Shown piece after piece: positions 7,233-17,580 of a stretch of 64,000 bases of DNA. The position numbers were made by a program, and so were the translations under genes. How positions within the stretch are numbered: position 1 is the first letter of the stretch; every line of letters begins with the position of its first letter. Location of the stretch: NCBI GenBank assembly GCA_902809825.1, contig LR778114.1:1612001-1676000 (forward strand), written 5' to 3'. The notes beneath the pieces were generated by a model that was given only the letters and a program-made list of their open reading frames with translations, was not told the origin of the DNA and did no database searches. This stretch comes from Candidatus Hydrogenisulfobacillus filiaventi. Its GTDB lineage: Bacteria > Bacillota > Sulfobacillia > Sulfobacillales > R501.

Positions 7233-8693
7233 TCAGGCGAAGCGCGGCGGCCGGCCCGTCTCCGCCTTGAAGGCCGCCTCAATCCAGGCGCCTACCCGGA
7301 AGACCGTGTCCTCCCGCAGGGGCGGCGCCAGCACCTGCAGCCCCACCGGCAGCCCCCCGTCGCGGCCCACCGGCACCGACAGGGCCGGAAGCCCGGCCAG
7401 GTTGGCCGTCACCGTAAACACGTCGCTGAGGTACATGGCCAGCGGGTCGGCGGTGCGCGCCCCGTGGGGGAAGGCCACCTCGGGGGCGGTGGGGGTGATG
7501 AGGGCATCCACTTCCCGGAACGCAGCCTCGAAGTCCTGGCGGATGAGGGTGCGCACCTTCTGCGCCTTCAGGTAATAGGCGTCGTAGTAGCCCGCCGAGA
7601 GGACATGGGTGCCCAGCATGATGCGCCGCTGCACCTCGGGCCCGAAGCCGGCGGCGCGGGTTTCGGCATAGGTGGAGACCAGGTCGTCCGCCTCCCGGCG
7701 CAACCCGTAGCGTACGCCGTCAAACCGGGCCAGATTGGAGGAGGCCTCGGCCGGGGCGATCAGGTAATAGGTGGCGATGGCGTACTCGGTATGGGGCAAC
7801 GAGACCTCCCGCACCCGCGCCCCGGCCGCCTCCAGCCGGCGCACCGCCTCCTCCATGCGCGCCCGCACCCCCGGCTGGATGCCGGGCCCCACATACTCCC
7901 GCGGCAGGCCCAGGCTCAGGCCCTCCACCCCGGCTGTCAGCACCCCCGGCCACTCCGGCACCGGCTCGTCCAGGGAGGTGCTGTCCCGGCGATCATGGCC
8001 GGCAATCACGCGGAAAAGGGCCAGGGCATCCGCCACCGAGCGGGTGATGGGCCCGATCTGGTCCAGGCTGGAGGCAAAGGCGATGAGCCCGTAGCGCGAC
8101 ACCCGGCCGTAGGTGGGCTTCAGCCCCACCACCCCGCAGTAGCTGGCCGGCTGCCGGATGGACCCGCCTGTGTCCGACCCCAGCGCTCCCGCCACCGCGC
8201 CTGCCGCGACCGTGGCCGCGGAACCCCCGCTGGATCCCCCGGGGACCCGCTCCAGGTCCCACGGGTTGCGCGTGCGCTTGAAGGCCGAATGCTCGGTGGA
8301 GGAGCCCATGGCGAACTCGTCCAGGTTGGTCTTGCCCACGATCACGGCCCCGGCTGCATACAACCGTTCGACCACCGTCGCATCGTAGGGAGGCCGGTAG
8401 CCTTCCAGGATGCGCGACGCGGCGGTGGTGGGAAAGTCCCGGGTCATGATATTGTCCTTGACCGCCAGGGGAACCCCGGCCAGCGCCCATTGGGCCCGCA
8501 CCGCCGGGTCGGCCCGGTCCACCCGCCGGGCCCGTTCCAGGGCCTTATCGCCGGCCACGGTCAGGTAGGCCTGCAGGTCCGGCTCCTGGGCGGTGATGCG
8601 GTCCAGGGCCTCCTGCACCGCCTCCTCGGCCCGCACGTCCCCCCGCCGGACGGCGTCCGCCAGGGCAGCGACGCCCAAATCCAAGAGGCTCAC
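7233..8693 (-). CDS. gatA: Aspartyl/glutamyl-tRNA(Asn/Gln) amidotransferase subunit A (amidase)
   Basis: A 486-residue amidase-signature enzyme that releases ammonia from glutamine for the GatCAB complex. The Ser-cisSer-Lys triad is complete: K79 in VPLAVKDNI, S154 in the glycine/serine-rich loop GGSSGGSAA, and the nucleophile S178 in SDTGGSIRQPAS. These positions match the S. aureus enzyme. The GTG start at 8693 overlaps the gatC stop as GTGA, so translation is coupled. The length is normal for the family. It is the second gene of a gatC-gatA-gatB operon driven by the extended -10 promoter at about 9040. Confidence 0.97.
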   Translation of the reverse strand: MSLLDLGVAALADAVRRGDVRAEEAVQEALDRITAQEPDLQAYLTVAGDKALERARRVDRADPAVRAQWALAGVPLAVKDNIMTRDFPTTAASRILEGYRPPYDATVVERLYAAGAVIVGKTNLDEFAMGSSTEHSAFKRTRNPWDLERVPGGSSGGSAATVAAGAVAGALGSDTGGSIRQPASYCGVVGLKPTYGRVSRYGLIAFASSLDQIGPITRSVADALALFRVIAGHDRRDSTSLDEPVPEWPGVLTAGVEGLSLGLPREYVGPGIQPGVRARMEEAVRRLEAAGARVREVSLPHTEYAIATYYLIAPAEASSNLARFDGVRYGLRREADDLVSTYAETRAAGFGPEVQRRIMLGTHVLSAGYYDAYYLKAQKVRTLIRQDFEAAFREVDALITPTAPEVAFPHGARTADPLAMYLSDVFTVTANLAGLPALSVPVGRDGGLPVGLQVLAPPLREDTVFRVGAWIEAAFKAETGRPPRFA

Positions 8694-8989
8694 GCTTCCT
8701 CCCCCTCCACGATCCGCGGGACCCGGAACATCCCGTCCTGAACCCGGGGCGCAGCCGCTAGGGCCTGTTCCCGCGGCAGGGAAGGCTCCACCACATCCGC
8801 CCGCCAGACGTTGTGCACCGGCAGCACGTGCCAGGTCGGCTCCACCCCGCGGGTGTCCAGCCGGTTGAGCTGCTCCACATACCCCAGGACGGCATTGAGT
8901 TGCCGCCCCATCTCCTCGAGCCTGTCCTCCGCCAGCGCCAGGCGCGCCAGGCGGGCCACGTAGCGTACTTCCTCGTTGCTCAGGGCCAT
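8690..8989 (-). CDS. gatC: Aspartyl/glutamyl-tRNA(Asn/Gln) amidotransferase subunit C
   Basis: A 99-residue GatC, the small belt subunit that wraps around GatA and holds it to GatB. It starts MALSNEEVRYVARLARLAL, the usual helical N-terminus, and ends with the GatA-contacting segment DGMFRVPRIVEG. I chose the ATG at 8989, which has GGGGGA ten bases upstream and matches the family start. In-frame ATGs at 9007 and 9037 are unlikely: the one at 9037 falls inside the -10 element of the operon promoter. It is the first gene of the gatCAB operon and overlaps gatA by four bases. Confidence 0.93.
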   Translation of the reverse strand: MALSNEEVRYVARLARLALAEDRLEEMGRQLNAVLGYVEQLNRLDTRGVEPTWHVLPVHNVWRADVVEPSLPREQALAAAPRVQDGMFRVPRIVEGEEA

Positions 8990-9035
8990 CTCGGCGTCGT
9001 CCCCCATCGGGCCCGCAGCCCGTGAAATCGGGAGC

Positions 9036-9044
9036 ATTATAGCA
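9036..9044 (-). promoter_or_regulatory. Extended -10 promoter of gatCAB
   Basis: On the minus strand the sequence reads TGCTATAAT, a perfect -10 hexamer with the TGn extension. No good -35 hexamer lies 16-18 bases upstream, which is usual for extended -10 promoters. Transcription should begin near 9029 and give a leader of about 40 bases before the gatC ATG. Confidence 0.7.
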
Positions 9045-9116
9045 TAGCGGACCGGCCCCTGCCGGGACCGGACCCCCCCGGGTACCGCCCGGGCATCCCT
9101 CCGCCGGATCGGCCCG

Positions 9117-10085
9117 TTATGCCAGGTGGCAGGCCGCCTGATGGCCGGGCAGCACCGCCCGCAGCGGGGGGACCGCCTGCCGGCACCGCGCTTCCGCCCA
9201 TGGGCAGCGGGACTGGTACGGACACCCGGCCCCCGGCGCCGGGCCGGACGGCCCGGCCGGTGCGGGCAGCGGCCGCGTGCGGGCCTCCGGATCCGGCAGC
9301 GGGACGGCGGCGAACAGGGCCCGGGTGTAGGGATGCAGCGGCCGCGTGAAGACCGCCTCCGCCGGGCCGGTCTCCACCAGCCGCCCCTGGTACAGGACCG
9401 CCACCCGGTCGGCCATCCGGCGCACCACCCCCAGGCCGTGGGCGATGAGGAGATAGGTCAGCCGGTAGGTCTGCTGCAGACCTGCCAGCAGGTCGAGGAC
9501 CTGGGCCTGGACGGACACATCCAGGGCCGAGACCGGCTCGTCCGCCACCACTAGGCGGGGCCGCAGCGCCAGGGCCCGGGCGATAGCCAGCCGCTGGCGC
9601 TGCCCCCCGGAAAACTCGTGGGGGAAGCGGCCGGCATCCGCCGGGTGCAAGCCCACCTGTTCCAGCAGCGCTGCCACTATCCCTTGCCGTTGGCGGGGGG
9701 TACCGACCCGATGGATGACCAGCGGTTCGGCCAGGATGGCCCCGGCGGTCAGGCGCGGATTGAGCGAGGTGTAGGGATCCTGAAAGACCCACTGCACCTC
9801 CCGCCGCAGGCGGCGGAGGTCGCGCGCCGGCAGGGCCAGCAGGTCCCGGCCCAGCAGCCGCACCCGGCCGGCAGTGGGTTCAATCAGCCGCAGGGCGGCA
9901 CGGGCCGTGGTCGATTTGCCGGCTCCGGACTCGCCCACCAGGGCCAACGTCTCTCCCGGCCGCAGGTGGAAGGACACCCCATCCACCGCCCGCACCGCCC
10001 CCGTCCGCCGCCCGGCCCAGTTGCGGCGCACAAACTCCTTGACCAGCCCCTCCACCTCCAGCAGGGGCTGGTCCCCGCCGCTCAC
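9117..10085 (-). CDS. Oligopeptide/dipeptide ABC transporter ATP-binding protein (OppF/DppF type)
   Basis: A 322-residue ABC ATPase. Walker A is ALVGESGAGKSTTARAAL, the Q-loop region is WVFQDPYTSLNPRLT, the signature is FSGGQRQRLAIARAL, and the Walker B stretch ends in VADEPVSALDVS. The C-terminal oligopeptide-transporter extension with CPYQSRCPWAEARC carries the cysteines that bind Fe-S in this family. The GTG at 10085 overlaps the stop of the preceding ATPase gene as GTGA. It would power uptake of peptides or of another substrate class such as nickel, but no permease or binding-protein gene is nearby, so the substrate is unknown. Confidence 0.9.
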   Translation of the reverse strand: MSGGDQPLLEVEGLVKEFVRRNWAGRRTGAVRAVDGVSFHLRPGETLALVGESGAGKSTTARAALRLIEPTAGRVRLLGRDLLALPARDLRRLRREVQWVFQDPYTSLNPRLTAGAILAEPLVIHRVGTPRQRQGIVAALLEQVGLHPADAGRFPHEFSGGQRQRLAIARALALRPRLVVADEPVSALDVSVQAQVLDLLAGLQQTYRLTYLLIAHGLGVVRRMADRVAVLYQGRLVETGPAEAVFTRPLHPYTRALFAAVPLPDPEARTRPLPAPAGPSGPAPGAGCPYQSRCPWAEARCRQAVPPLRAVLPGHQAACHLA

Positions 10086-11059
10086 CGTCGCCCCTCCTCC
10101 CCTCCGGCCGCCCAACAGCGCACCGTCCGCCCCGGTCCAGCCGCAAATGCCGGGGGCGGCACCGCCCGGCAGCGCGGCCCGGCGCGGGGACAGCGGGGCG
10201 CGAAGGCGCAGCCCCCGGCCGGAGGCCCAGGGTCCGGCAAGGGCGGGGAGGCCCCCGGGCGGGGTCCGTCGGGCCGGGGCACCGCCGCCAGCAGCGCCTG
10301 CGTATAGGGATGGCGGGGGTCCCGCAACAGCAGCCCCGCCGGGCCGGTCTCCACCAGGCGCCCGGCGTACAGGACCCCGATGCGGTCGGCCACCTGGGCC
10401 ACCACCCCCAGGTCATGGGAGATGAACAGCACCGCCGTGCCGCCCTCCGCCACCCGCCGGAACAGGGCCAGAATGCCCGCCTGCACGGTGACGTCGAGGG
10501 CGGCCGTCGGCTCGTCGGCAATCAGGAGGCGGGGGCGGCAGGCCAGGGCCATCGCAATCAGCACCCGCTGGCGCATGCCGCCGGACAGCTGGTGCGGGTA
10601 CCGGACCGCCACCGCGCGGGCGTCCGGCAGCCCGGCCTCCTCCAGCAAGGCGACCGCCCGTCCGGACGCGGCCCGCCGGCCGAGACGCCCGTGGACCCGC
10701 AGCATCTCCGCCACCTGGTCCCCGGCCCGGTAGGCCGGGTTCAAGGCGCTCAACGGGTCCTGAAAAATCACCGCCGCCTGCCGGCCCCGCACCTGGCGCA
10801 GGGCGCGCCGGTCCAGCCGGAGCAGATCCCGGCCCCGGAAGGCGACCACGCCCTGTTCAATCCGGGCGGGCGGCTCGGGCAGCAGACGCAGGAGGGCCAG
10901 GGCGAGGGTGGACTTGCCCGCTCCCGATTCCCCCACCAGCGCCAGGACCTCCCCCGCGCGCAGATGGAAGCTCACGCCGTCCACCACCGCCACCCGTCCG
11001 GACGGCCCGGGAAAGGTCGCCACCAGGTCCTGGACCTCGAGGACGGTTTCCGCCCCCAC
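10082..11059 (-). CDS. Oligopeptide/dipeptide ABC transporter ATP-binding protein (OppD/DppD type)
   Basis: A 325-residue ABC ATPase, partner of the next gene. Walker A is ALVGESGAGKSTLALALL, the Q-loop is VIFQDPLSALNPAYR, the signature is LSGGMRQRVLIAMAL, and Walker B is LLIADEPTAALDVT. The C-terminal cysteine cluster CAFAPRCPRAGPRC is that of OppD-type subunits. The GTG start (11059) has AGGAGG seven bases upstream and lies 20 bases after the ligA stop, so this pair is probably co-transcribed with pcrA-ligA. The two ATPases normally work as a heterodimer with two permeases, which are missing here. Confidence 0.9.
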   Translation of the reverse strand: MGAETVLEVQDLVATFPGPSGRVAVVDGVSFHLRAGEVLALVGESGAGKSTLALALLRLLPEPPARIEQGVVAFRGRDLLRLDRRALRQVRGRQAAVIFQDPLSALNPAYRAGDQVAEMLRVHGRLGRRAASGRAVALLEEAGLPDARAVAVRYPHQLSGGMRQRVLIAMALACRPRLLIADEPTAALDVTVQAGILALFRRVAEGGTAVLFISHDLGVVAQVADRIGVLYAGRLVETGPAGLLLRDPRHPYTQALLAAVPRPDGPRPGASPPLPDPGPPAGGCAFAPRCPRAGPRCRAVPPPAFAAGPGRTVRCWAAGGEEGRR

Positions 11060-11079
11060 CGCCGCCCCTCCTCTCCGGC

Positions 11080-13086
<2,007 letters not shown>

Positions 13087-15237
13087 CTATTCGGCCTCCT
13101 CATAGGTGAGCTGGGCGAAGCGGGCCAGGAAGGCGCGCACCCCGCCGTTGGGGAAGGCGATGGTCACCTCCAGGTCGGCATCCTGACCCCGGGTGGAGAC
13201 CACGGTCCCCCAGCCGAACCGGGGATGGCGGACCTTCATCCCCTCCCGCATCTCCACCGCCGTCAGCGGCGGCCGGTTGGCGCGGTCCAAGTGGCGCGGC
13301 AGGCTGGAGGGCTGCCACAGCTCGGGCGGCACCTCCGCTAGAAAGCGAGAGGGGGTGGTGGGGCCCACCCGTCCCTGGATGGTGCGGCTCTTGGCCTGGG
13401 TGAGGAAGAGGGCGTCCCGGGCGCGGGTGATGCCCACGTAGAACAGCCGCCGCTCCTCCTCCAGGGCATGGGCGTCGTCCAGGGAGCGGCCGTGGGGGAG
13501 AAGCCCCTCCTCCAGACCAGCCAGGATGACCACCGGGAATTCGAGCCCCTTGGCGCTGTGCAGGGTCATCAGCCAGACCCCGCCCTGCCCTTCCGCCGCC
13601 TCCCCGGCCGCGTCCAGGTCGGTGGCCAGCGCCACCCAGCTCAGGAAATCGCCCAGGGTGCCCTGGCCGTCGACCTGCTGTTCAAAGCGGCGGGCCTCGG
13701 AGATAAGCTCGCCGATGTTCTCCTGGCGCTCCTCGGCCTCCCGCCCCCGTTCCTGGTGCAGGGAGGCGGCAAGGCCGCTTTCCCGCGCCACCCGTTCCAC
13801 CAGCTCCGCCAGACCCCCGGGTTCGGCGGCGGCCGCCTGCCAGCGCCGGAAGAGGGCCGCCAGCTCCTTCGAGGCCCGCTGGGCTGCCCCGGCTAGGTCG
13901 GGCACCTCCTCCGCCCGTTCCAGGGCTTCGAACAGCGAAATCCCCATGCGGGTACGGAAGCCGTGCAGGCGGCTCAGGGCCACCTCCCCGATCCCGCGCC
14001 GCGGCACGTTCACAATCCGGTCCAGGGCCAGCTCGTCAAGGGGGTTGTAGGCCACCCGCAGGTAGGCCAGGAGGTCCTTCACCTCGCGCCGGTCGTAGAA
14101 GCGGGTGCCGCCCACCATCCGGTAGGGGATGCCGGCCCGGCTCAGCGCCATCTCGATGGCCCGCGACTGGGCGTTGGTGCGGTACAGCACCGCACAGTCG
14201 GACAACTTGTACCCCCGGCGCACCGCCTCGTGCAGACTCTGGGCGATGAACCAGGCCTCGCTCTCCTCATCCGCCGCCTCGTAGCGGCGGATGGGCTCCC
14301 CGTCACCCCGGCGGGTCCACAACTCCTTGCCCAGCCGTTCGCGGTTATGGCGGACCACCGCATTGGCCGCGGCCAGAATGGTCCCGGTGGAGCGGTAGTT
14401 CTCCTCCAGGCGCACCACCTTGGCCTCGGGGAAGTCACGCTGGAAGTTGAGGATGATGCTCATGTCCGCGCCGCGCCATCCGTAAATGGACTGGTCGTCA
14501 TCGCCCACCGCGCACAGGTTGCCGCTGCCGCGCGCCAGGTCCCGGATCATGCGGTACTGGCTCTGGTTGGTGTCCTGGTATTCGTCGACCAGGATGTAGC
14601 GGAAGCGGCGGTGGTACTGCTCCAGCACCTCGGGATGGCGTTCGAAAAGGAGATCGGTCATGAGGATGAGGTCGTCAAAATCGAGGGCGTTGAGCGCTTT
14701 CAGCCGGTCCCGGTAACGGGTGTAGGCAGCCTGAATGCGCCGCCCCGCGAAGCTCAGGTCCTGCCAGGTCTCGGGCGTGATGAGGTCATTCTTGGCCCGG
14801 CTGATGCGGGCCAGCACCGAAGCCGCCGGCCACTGCTTCTCGTCCAGGTCGAGTTCCTTCAGGATCTCCCGCATCAGCTGACGGGAATCGTCGGCATCAT
14901 ACACCAGAAAGTGGGGATCATAGCCCAGCACGGCAATATCGCGGCGCAGGATGCGGACGGCGATGGCGTGGAAGGTCCCGATCCACATGCGGTCGGCGAT
15001 GGTGCCGACCAGGGCCCGCACCCGCTCCTTCATCTCGTTGGCCGCCTTGTTGGTGAAGGTGAAGGCCAGGATGGAGGACGGATCCACGCCCTGCTCCTGC
15101 ATGAGATAGGCAATCCGGTAGGTGAGGGTGCGTGTCTTCCCGCTTCCGGCCCCGGCCAGCACCAGGACCGGCCCCTCGGTAGTGAGGCAGGCTTCCCGCT
15201 GGCGCTCGTTGAGCGCGGCCAGCAAATCACTCCCCAT
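13087..15237 (-). CDS. pcrA: ATP-dependent DNA helicase PcrA (UvrD family, SF1)
   Basis: A 716-residue 3'-5' superfamily 1 helicase for repair and for removing recombination or transcription roadblocks. Walker A is GAGSGKT at 29-35, motif Ia begins ILAFTFTNKAANEM, motif II is ILVDEYQDTN, motif III is VGDDDQSIYGWRGA, and motif V/VI contain LMTLHSAKGLEFPVV and FYVGITRAR. The last 50 residues form the Tudor-like RNA-polymerase-binding domain (VRHPRFGWGTVV). The length is normal. An extended -10 promoter lies 35-43 bases upstream. ligA follows directly. Confidence 0.97.
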   Translation of the reverse strand: MGSDLLAALNERQREACLTTEGPVLVLAGAGSGKTRTLTYRIAYLMQEQGVDPSSILAFTFTNKAANEMKERVRALVGTIADRMWIGTFHAIAVRILRRDIAVLGYDPHFLVYDADDSRQLMREILKELDLDEKQWPAASVLARISRAKNDLITPETWQDLSFAGRRIQAAYTRYRDRLKALNALDFDDLILMTDLLFERHPEVLEQYHRRFRYILVDEYQDTNQSQYRMIRDLARGSGNLCAVGDDDQSIYGWRGADMSIILNFQRDFPEAKVVRLEENYRSTGTILAAANAVVRHNRERLGKELWTRRGDGEPIRRYEAADEESEAWFIAQSLHEAVRRGYKLSDCAVLYRTNAQSRAIEMALSRAGIPYRMVGGTRFYDRREVKDLLAYLRVAYNPLDELALDRIVNVPRRGIGEVALSRLHGFRTRMGISLFEALERAEEVPDLAGAAQRASKELAALFRRWQAAAAEPGGLAELVERVARESGLAASLHQERGREAEERQENIGELISEARRFEQQVDGQGTLGDFLSWVALATDLDAAGEAAEGQGGVWLMTLHSAKGLEFPVVILAGLEEGLLPHGRSLDDAHALEEERRLFYVGITRARDALFLTQAKSRTIQGRVGPTTPSRFLAEVPPELWQPSSLPRHLDRANRPPLTAVEMREGMKVRHPRFGWGTVVSTRGQDADLEVTIAFPNGGVRAFLARFAQLTYEEAE

Positions 15238-15271
15238 CGTGCCATGTACCCCCCGTCGACCTTCTGCCGCA

Positions 15272-15280
15272 ATTATAACA
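15272..15280 (-). promoter_or_regulatory. Extended -10 promoter of pcrA-ligA
   Basis: The minus strand reads TGTTATAAT: a perfect TATAAT with the TGn extension and no convincing -35. It lies just upstream of the pcrA ATG at 15237, in the only gap between yerC and pcrA. Confidence 0.65.
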
Positions 15281-15317
15281 CTGTGGCTGGAAGGGACCCC
15301 GGGAGGATGGGCCGGGC

Positions 15318-15647
15318 TCAGGGGGCATTGTTGCTGCCGGCGGGCACCCGGTTGCGGCGGCGGACCTTAAGGCGGTCCAGCACCAGCCGGTAGCCGTCCG
15401 CCCCGAAGGTGAGCGCCCGCTTCACGCGGGAGATGGTGGCGGAGGACGCGCCGGTGGCATGGGCGATCTCCTCGTAAGTCCGCCCTTCGTCCAACATGGT
15501 GGCCACCGCCCAACGCTGAGCCAGGGCCTCCATCTCTGCCACAGTCAGGATGTCCTCGAAGAAGGCCTGGCACTCGGCCGGGGTGCGCAAGGCCAGCACC
15601 GCCTCCCACAGAGCATCGGCCGCCGGGTTTTGCAATTTGGGATTCAT
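15318..15647 (-). CDS. YerC/YecD family TrpR-like DNA-binding protein
   Basis: A 109-residue protein of the Trp-repressor-like YerC family. The helix-turn-helix is near residues 60-82 (YEEIAHATGASSATISRVKR), preceded by AECQAFFEDILTVAEMEALA, which is characteristic. I chose the ATG at 15647 because the family is about 100 residues long and GGGGAGG lies 11 bases upstream; the open frame before it has no family match. The B. subtilis homologue also lies just upstream of pcrA. The ligand and targets are unknown; a role as a small repressor is inferred from the fold. Confidence 0.85.
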   Translation of the reverse strand: MNPKLQNPAADALWEAVLALRTPAECQAFFEDILTVAEMEALAQRWAVATMLDEGRTYEEIAHATGASSATISRVKRALTFGADGYRLVLDRLKVRRRNRVPAGSNNAP

Positions 15648-15682
15648 GCTCAGGCCCGCCTCCCCACGCCCGTCTCTTTCCC

Positions 15683-15711
15683 GTTTTAGCGTGTTGAAGC
15701 GTGGAACGCAA
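15683..15711 (-). promoter_or_regulatory. Probable sigma-A promoter of the yerC-like gene
   Basis: On the minus strand a TTGCGT (15706-15711) is followed after 17 bases by TAAAAC (15683-15688). It starts just past the stop of the preceding lipoprotein gene and lies about 36 bases before the ATG. Confidence 0.4.
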
Positions 15712-15715
15712 GGGA

Positions 15716-16207
15716 TCACGACCCCGATCCCCCGGATCCGGTACCGCCCGACCCGCCGCCCGAGGAGGATTGGGACCCGCCGCCCGCCGAGGACCCGGAG
15801 GCGGCCCCTCCGCCCCCGGATGCCATTTTCATGAGGGCCATGCGGACCGCACTGTCAATCTGGCTTTTCATGCTGCTGGAGGACATGGCCTTCATCACCT
15901 CGGCCTCGAGCACCCGCGCCACCGGCGGGCTGGTGAGGGCGGTGTCCACCGCCTGCTCGAGCGCCTTCTGCCCCTGGGGGGTGGTGAGCACCTGCTCCAG
16001 GCGGGTGGCAGAGGCGGAATCGGCGATGAGTTTCTGCACCTGGGGGGAACGGAACTGTTCCGCCACCGCCTTTTCCACCTGTTGCCGGGAGGCGCCGCCC
16101 CCCGAGCCGCCCCCGCCGGAGGAACCCTGCGCCGACTGCCCGCCGCTGAGGCTGCACCCGGCCGAGACCAGCGCCGCGGCCGCCAGGAGCGCCCACCGCC
16201 CGTACAC
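15716..16207 (-). CDS. Lipoprotein resembling spore germination protein GerD
   Basis: A 163-residue lipoprotein. The signal peptide ends in the lipobox LVSAGC, so the mature protein begins at about C18 and is anchored on the outer face of the membrane. After a Gly/Ser-rich linker comes a helical domain (residues about 42-128) with FRSPQVQKLIADSASATRLE, which resembles the GerD core, and then a 35-residue Gly/Ser tail. GerD proteins organise nutrient-germinant receptors in the spore inner membrane. The match is by pattern only. The GTG at 16207 follows GGTGAGGGGGG. No ger genes are near, so the germination role is tentative. Confidence 0.5.
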   Translation of the reverse strand: MYGRWALLAAAALVSAGCSLSGGQSAQGSSGGGGSGGGASRQQVEKAVAEQFRSPQVQKLIADSASATRLEQVLTTPQGQKALEQAVDTALTSPPVARVLEAEVMKAMSSSSMKSQIDSAVRMALMKMASGGGGAASGSSAGGGSQSSSGGGSGGTGSGGSGS

Positions 16208-16286
16208 CCCAATCCCCCCTCACCGGAGCTTGCGGGCTTAGCCTGCCCCCGCCGGGGCCGGATCATGCCGCCCGCGAACGGCCGGC

Positions 16287-17555
16287 TCAGGCGCCGGTGA
16301 GTTCGCGGGCGATGTCGCGCCGGTAGCCTCCTCCCGGCAGCTGGATGGCCTCCATCTGCTCATAAGCCCGCGCCCGCGCTTCGGCGGCGTCGGTGCCCAG
16401 GGCGGTGACGGCCAGCACCCGCCCGCCGGCCGCGTGCAGTTCCCCCTTGGCGTCGCGGACGGTGCCGCCATGAAAGAGCCAGGTGCGCGGCACGCGGCGG
16501 GTGATGCGGATCACATCCCCGGTCCGCGGGGTGCCGGGATACCCTTCCGCCGCCAGCACCACGGTCACCGCCTGCTCCGGGCGCAGCTGCAGCTGCGGAC
16601 CGGCCAACCGCCCCTCCGCCGCCTCCCGCAGCCACCGGTACAGGTCGTCATCCACCAGGGGGAGGATGGCCTCCGCTTCCGGGTCGCCCAGCCGCACATT
16701 GAACTCCAGCACCACCGGCCCCTCCCCGGTGAGCATGAGGCCGGCGTAAAGGAAGCCGCGGTAGGCGATGTTGCGGGAGCGCAGGGCCTGGAGGGTGGGA
16801 CCCAGCACCTCGCGCCCGATCCGGTCCTGCAGGGCCGCATCCAGCCAGGGGACAGGGGCATAGGCGCCCATGCCGCCGGTGTTGCCGCCGGCATCCCCGT
16901 CAAAACGGCGCTTGTAATCCCGCGCCGGCGGTAGCCAGGCCCACTCCTGCCCGTTGGTCAGTACAATCGCGGAGCACTCCCGGCCGGGGGTAAACCGCTC
17001 CCACAACACCCCCGATTCCCAGATGGCGGGCTCCCGGCTCCAGGCCGCCACCAAGTCGCGGGCCTCGGCCGCGTCGTGGAGCACCACCACCCCTTTGCCG
17101 GCTGCCAGGCGGTCCTGCTTGGCCACCGCCGGCCAGCGATCATTGGCGGCCACCGCCGCCGCCAGCTCCTCCGGGGTACGGGCCCAGAGGGCGGGGGCGG
17201 TGGGCACCCCCGCCGCCTGCATCAGCTGCTTGGCCCAGCCCTTGCTGGCCTCCAGACGGGCTCCCTCCTGTCCCGGGCCGACCACCTGGTGGCCGTCGGC
17301 GCACAGGCGGTCCCCCCAACCTTCGGCCAGGGGCGCCTCCGGCCCGAACACCACCAGCAGGCGCCGCCCTGCCGCCCACTGGCGCAGGGCCTCCATGTCC
17401 CCCACCGGCACCCGCTCCGCCACCTCGTCGATGCCGGCGTTGCCGGGCCAGGCCCAGATCTTGCCCACGTCCGGGCTCATAGCCAGGGTGGCGGCCAGGG
17501 CGTGCTCCCGGGCCCCGGATCCGATCACCAGCACCGCATTGCCGTCCGCTGCCAC
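16287..17555 (-). CDS. purD: Phosphoribosylamine-glycine ligase
   Basis: A 422-residue ATP-grasp enzyme that joins glycine to phosphoribosylamine, the second step of IMP synthesis. The N-terminal motif is VLVIGSGAREHALA. The ATP-grasp core has RLAAGKGVVVL, the loop DYKRRFDGDAGGNTGGMGAY, and the metal-binding VVLEFNVRLGDPEAEAILPL. The C-terminal domain continues with VVLAAEGYPGTP. It is the last gene of the pur operon, 25 bases after purH, as in B. subtilis. I see no terminator with a T-run behind it. Confidence 0.96.
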   Translation of the reverse strand: MAADGNAVLVIGSGAREHALAATLAMSPDVGKIWAWPGNAGIDEVAERVPVGDMEALRQWAAGRRLLVVFGPEAPLAEGWGDRLCADGHQVVGPGQEGARLEASKGWAKQLMQAAGVPTAPALWARTPEELAAAVAANDRWPAVAKQDRLAAGKGVVVLHDAAEARDLVAAWSREPAIWESGVLWERFTPGRECSAIVLTNGQEWAWLPPARDYKRRFDGDAGGNTGGMGAYAPVPWLDAALQDRIGREVLGPTLQALRSRNIAYRGFLYAGLMLTGEGPVVLEFNVRLGDPEAEAILPLVDDDLYRWLREAAEGRLAGPQLQLRPEQAVTVVLAAEGYPGTPRTGDVIRITRRVPRTWLFHGGTVRDAKGELHAAGGRVLAVTALGTDAAEARARAYEQMEAIQLPGGGYRRDIARELTGA

Positions 17556-17580
17556 CTCGGGCTCCTCTCCTCCCGTGTGC

